NCBI GenBank assembly: GCA_017255395.1
Contig: JAFKDC010000007.1
Coordinates: forward strand, 62,001-126,000
DNA: 64,000 nt
Source of the DNA: Enemella evansiae
GTDB taxonomy: Bacteria > Pseudomonadota > Alphaproteobacteria > Rhodobacterales > Rhodobacteraceae
Reading direction: 5' to 3'
Shown here: positions 62,283 to 64,000 of the stretch, one piece after another
Numbering within the stretch: the stretch's first letter is position 1
Layout: each line of letters begins with the position of its first letter
Program-made: the position numbers and the translations under genes
Notes under the pieces: generated by a model
The model's database searches: none
Told to the model about the DNA's origin: nothing
The model's input: only the letters and a program-made list of their open reading frames with translations

Positions 62283-63024
62283 GCCGGTTCTGGAAACCCG
62301 CGGGCTGGTGCGCCGCTTCGGCGCCCTGACGGCGACGGACGGGGTATCGATCACCCTGCGCCCCGGCGAGATCCATGCGGTGATCGGGCCAAACGGCGCC
62401 GGCAAGTCGACCCTGATCGCGCAGATCTGCGGCACGCTGGCGCCGGACGCAGGGTCGGTCTGGCTGGCGGGCCGCGATGTGACGGCCCAGGCCGCGCCGG
62501 CCCGCGCCCGCGCCGGGCTGGCGCGGACCTTCCAGGTCAGCCGCCTGGCGCTGGAGGACAGCGTGCTGGAAAACGTGCTGCTGGGCGCCGTGGGGGCCGC
62601 CGGGGCCGCGCGGCATCCCTTCCGCCCGGTCCTGCGCAACCGCTCACTGCGCGCGCGGGCCGAGGCGGCGCTGGCGCGGGTGGGTCTGGAGGCGCAGGCC
62701 GCCACCCCGGCCGCCGATCTGTCGCACGGGCAGCGGCGGCTGCTGGAGGTCGCGGTCGCCCTGACGCTTTCGCCCCGCGCCTTTGTCATGGACGAGCCCA
62801 TGGCGGGCCTCGGGGCCGAGGGCTCTGCCATGCTGACGGGCCTGCTGGACGGGCTGCGCGCCGAGGCGCCGATCCTGCTGGTCGAACACGACATGGACGC
62901 GGTCTTTGCCCTTGCGGACCGGATTTCCGTGCTGGTCTACGGCAAGGTCATCGCCTCGGGCACCGTCGCCGAGATCCGCGCCGACCGGGCCGTGGGCGAG
63001 GCCTACCTGGGGGATGCATCGTGA
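62275..63024 (+). CDS. livG: ABC transporter ATP-binding protein, LivG type
   Basis: A 249-residue ATPase. Walker A IGPNGAGKSTLIAQ (about 38-51), signature LSHGQRRLLEVAVAL (about 150-164; LSHGQ rather than LSGGQ, common in LivG), Walker B AFVMDEPMAGL and the switch His in VEHDMDAVF are intact. It overlaps livM by 8 bases and livF by 4. Confidence 0.94.
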   Translation: MAEPVLETRGLVRRFGALTATDGVSITLRPGEIHAVIGPNGAGKSTLIAQICGTLAPDAGSVWLAGRDVTAQAAPARARAGLARTFQVSRLALEDSVLENVLLGAVGAAGAARHPFRPVLRNRSLRARAEAALARVGLEAQAATPAADLSHGQRRLLEVAVALTLSPRAFVMDEPMAGLGAEGSAMLTGLLDGLRAEAPILLVEHDMDAVFALADRISVLVYGKVIASGTVAEIRADRAVGEAYLGDAS

Positions 63025-63707
63025 CGCTGCTGACCGTGCGCGACCTTGCCGCCTTCTACGGCGCCAGCCAGGCACTGTTTTCCGTGTCCTTCGACATCGC
63101 CGAGGGCGAGGTGCTGGCGCTTATGGGGCGCAACGGCATGGGCAAGACCACGACCATCCGCAGCCTCTGCCGCCTGCTGCCCGCCTCTGGCACCCTGCGC
63201 TTCGCCGACCGGGACCTGTCGCGCCTCAAGCCGCATCAGGCGGCGCGGCTGGGCATCGGGCTGGTGCCCGAGGGGCGGCGTTGCTTCGCGGACCTGACCG
63301 TGACCGAGAACCTGACCGCCGCCGCCCGCCCCGGGCCATGGGACCGCGCGGCGGTCACCGCGCTGTTCCCGCGGCTGGCCGAGCGGTCCGGGCAGGTGGC
63401 CCGCTCGCTGTCCGGCGGCGAACAGCAGATGCTGGCCATCGGGCGGGCGCTGATGACGAACCCGCGCCTGCTGGTGCTCGACGAGGCGACAGAGGGGCTG
63501 GCGCCGATGATCCGGCAGGAGATCTGGGCCGCCCTGTCCCGGCTGAAACGCGAGACCGGCATGGCCATCCTGATCGTCGACAAGTCTCTGAAGGAACTGG
63601 CGCAGGTCGCCGACCGCGCGGTGATCCTCAGCCGGGGCCGGTCCGAGTGGACCGGGCCGCTGGACAGGCTGACCCCGGAGGATACGACGCGCTACCTGGG
63701 GGTCTGA
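63021..63707 (+). CDS. livF: ABC transporter ATP-binding protein, LivF type
   Basis: A 228-residue ATPase completing the importer. Walker A MGRNGMGKTTTIRS (about 34-47), signature RSLSGGEQQMLAIGRAL (about 130-146), Walker B LLVLDEATEGLAP. The switch His is replaced: the usual EQ/EHN segment reads LIVDKSLKEL, a change seen in LivF proteins. The start is GTG overlapping the livG stop (GTGA). Nothing recognisable lies in the 205 bases after its stop. Confidence 0.93.
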   Translation: MTLLTVRDLAAFYGASQALFSVSFDIAEGEVLALMGRNGMGKTTTIRSLCRLLPASGTLRFADRDLSRLKPHQAARLGIGLVPEGRRCFADLTVTENLTAAARPGPWDRAAVTALFPRLAERSGQVARSLSGGEQQMLAIGRALMTNPRLLVLDEATEGLAPMIRQEIWAALSRLKRETGMAILIVDKSLKELAQVADRAVILSRGRSEWTGPLDRLTPEDTTRYLGV

Positions 63708-63912
63708 CGCGCCCAGCCATCCGCCCGGCACGGGCTGACGCCGACGGGCCGCCGCGCCTTTCCCGACGGGCCTGTCGCGGGGACCGGGCGCACGGAACAG
63801 ATTTTTCAAGGGTTTGGCGGAACCATTCCGGGCAACCTGCGTTGCCCCCGCGAATGACACCAAAGGAAAGGCGCGCCGCCTGACCCGGACAGGCGCGACC
63901 GGGACGCCGCGA

Positions 63913-64000
63913 ATGAACACTGCCAGGCTCGTCGAGCTGACCCGCCTTCTGCCCGAGATCATCGCCCTTGCCAAAGGCCACATCCAGACAGAGCTGCTTC
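63913..64000 (+). CDS. Start of an unidentified ORF, cut by the window end
   Basis: ATG followed by 28 open codons (MNTARLVELTRLLPEIIALA, then KGHIQTELL). No ribosome site of note and too short to assign a family. It is on the strand of the transporter operon, 205 bases after livF. Confidence 0.4.
   Translation, partial: MNTARLVELTRLLPEIIALAKGHIQTELL

Overview
The window is high-GC, densely coded chromosomal DNA that reads as an alphaproteobacterium of the Rhodobacterales (Roseobacter/Paracoccaceae group). The grounds are the aa3 oxidase cluster order (subunit II, heme O synthase, a 57-residue CoxF-like protein, CtaG, subunit III, Surf1), then threonine synthase and an M16 processing-type peptidase; a Flp/Tad pilus locus with very short pilins; many GTG/ATGA couplings; and a dispersed intergenic repeat built around ATATTTNTGGACAGAAGAAG next to a GGGGCNNNGCCCC hairpin. 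The genus is not identifiable from sequence alone.

Layout. 1-3.6 kb (minus): tldD, a membrane protein and dprA. 3.7-8.0 kb (plus): cytochrome c oxidase genes and assembly factors, with an FNR-type box between tldD and the oxidase genes. 8.0-14.8 kb: thrC, an M16 peptidase, a RimJ/RimL-like acetyltransferase, a periplasmic metallo-beta-lactamase-fold hydrolase, a GlcD-like FAD oxidase and a lytic transglycosylase. 15.2-28.3 kb (plus): the tad locus: two 59-residue pilins, cpaB, cpaC, an OmpA-domain lipoprotein, cpaE, cpaF, tadB, tadC, two TPR lipoproteins, a small prepilin peptidase and an uncharacterised AAA+ ATPase. Hairpins and terminators cut this locus into separately tuned segments. 28.4 kb: a CAU-anticodon tRNA.

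28.9-31.8 kb: divergent zinc uptake genes znuA and znuCB around candidate Zur boxes, with very His-rich ZnuA and ZnuC. 32.1-36.1 kb: small and hypothetical proteins, a low-molecular-weight phosphatase, a class III-like sirtuin, PCu(A)C and ribosomal protein L28. 36.2-43.0 kb: meaB, hrpB, argF, argD, truA. 43.3-46.3 kb: a ycjX-GNAT-ycjF-like operon in which a dispersed repeat is translated as the tail of the acetyltransferase. 46.6-50.9 kb (minus): an FAD monooxygenase with a decayed duplicate of its 3' end, and ileS.

51-58.4 kb: small membrane and lipoproteins; a three-gene signalling module (LuxR-type response regulator, cysteine-free sulfite-oxidase-fold periplasmic protein, hybrid kinase with Hpt domain); trmO; an SMP-30-like lactonase. 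58.6-63.7 kb: a stand-alone Lrp/AsnC ligand-binding domain followed by a livKHMGF-type ABC transporter with three consecutive hairpins between livK and livH. An incomplete ORF runs off the right end.

No rRNA, CRISPR array, insertion sequence, integrase or prophage was seen. The best candidates for undescribed biology are the kinase/SUOX-fold/regulator module, the AAA+ ATPase beside the tad locus, and the repeat family including its translated copy.
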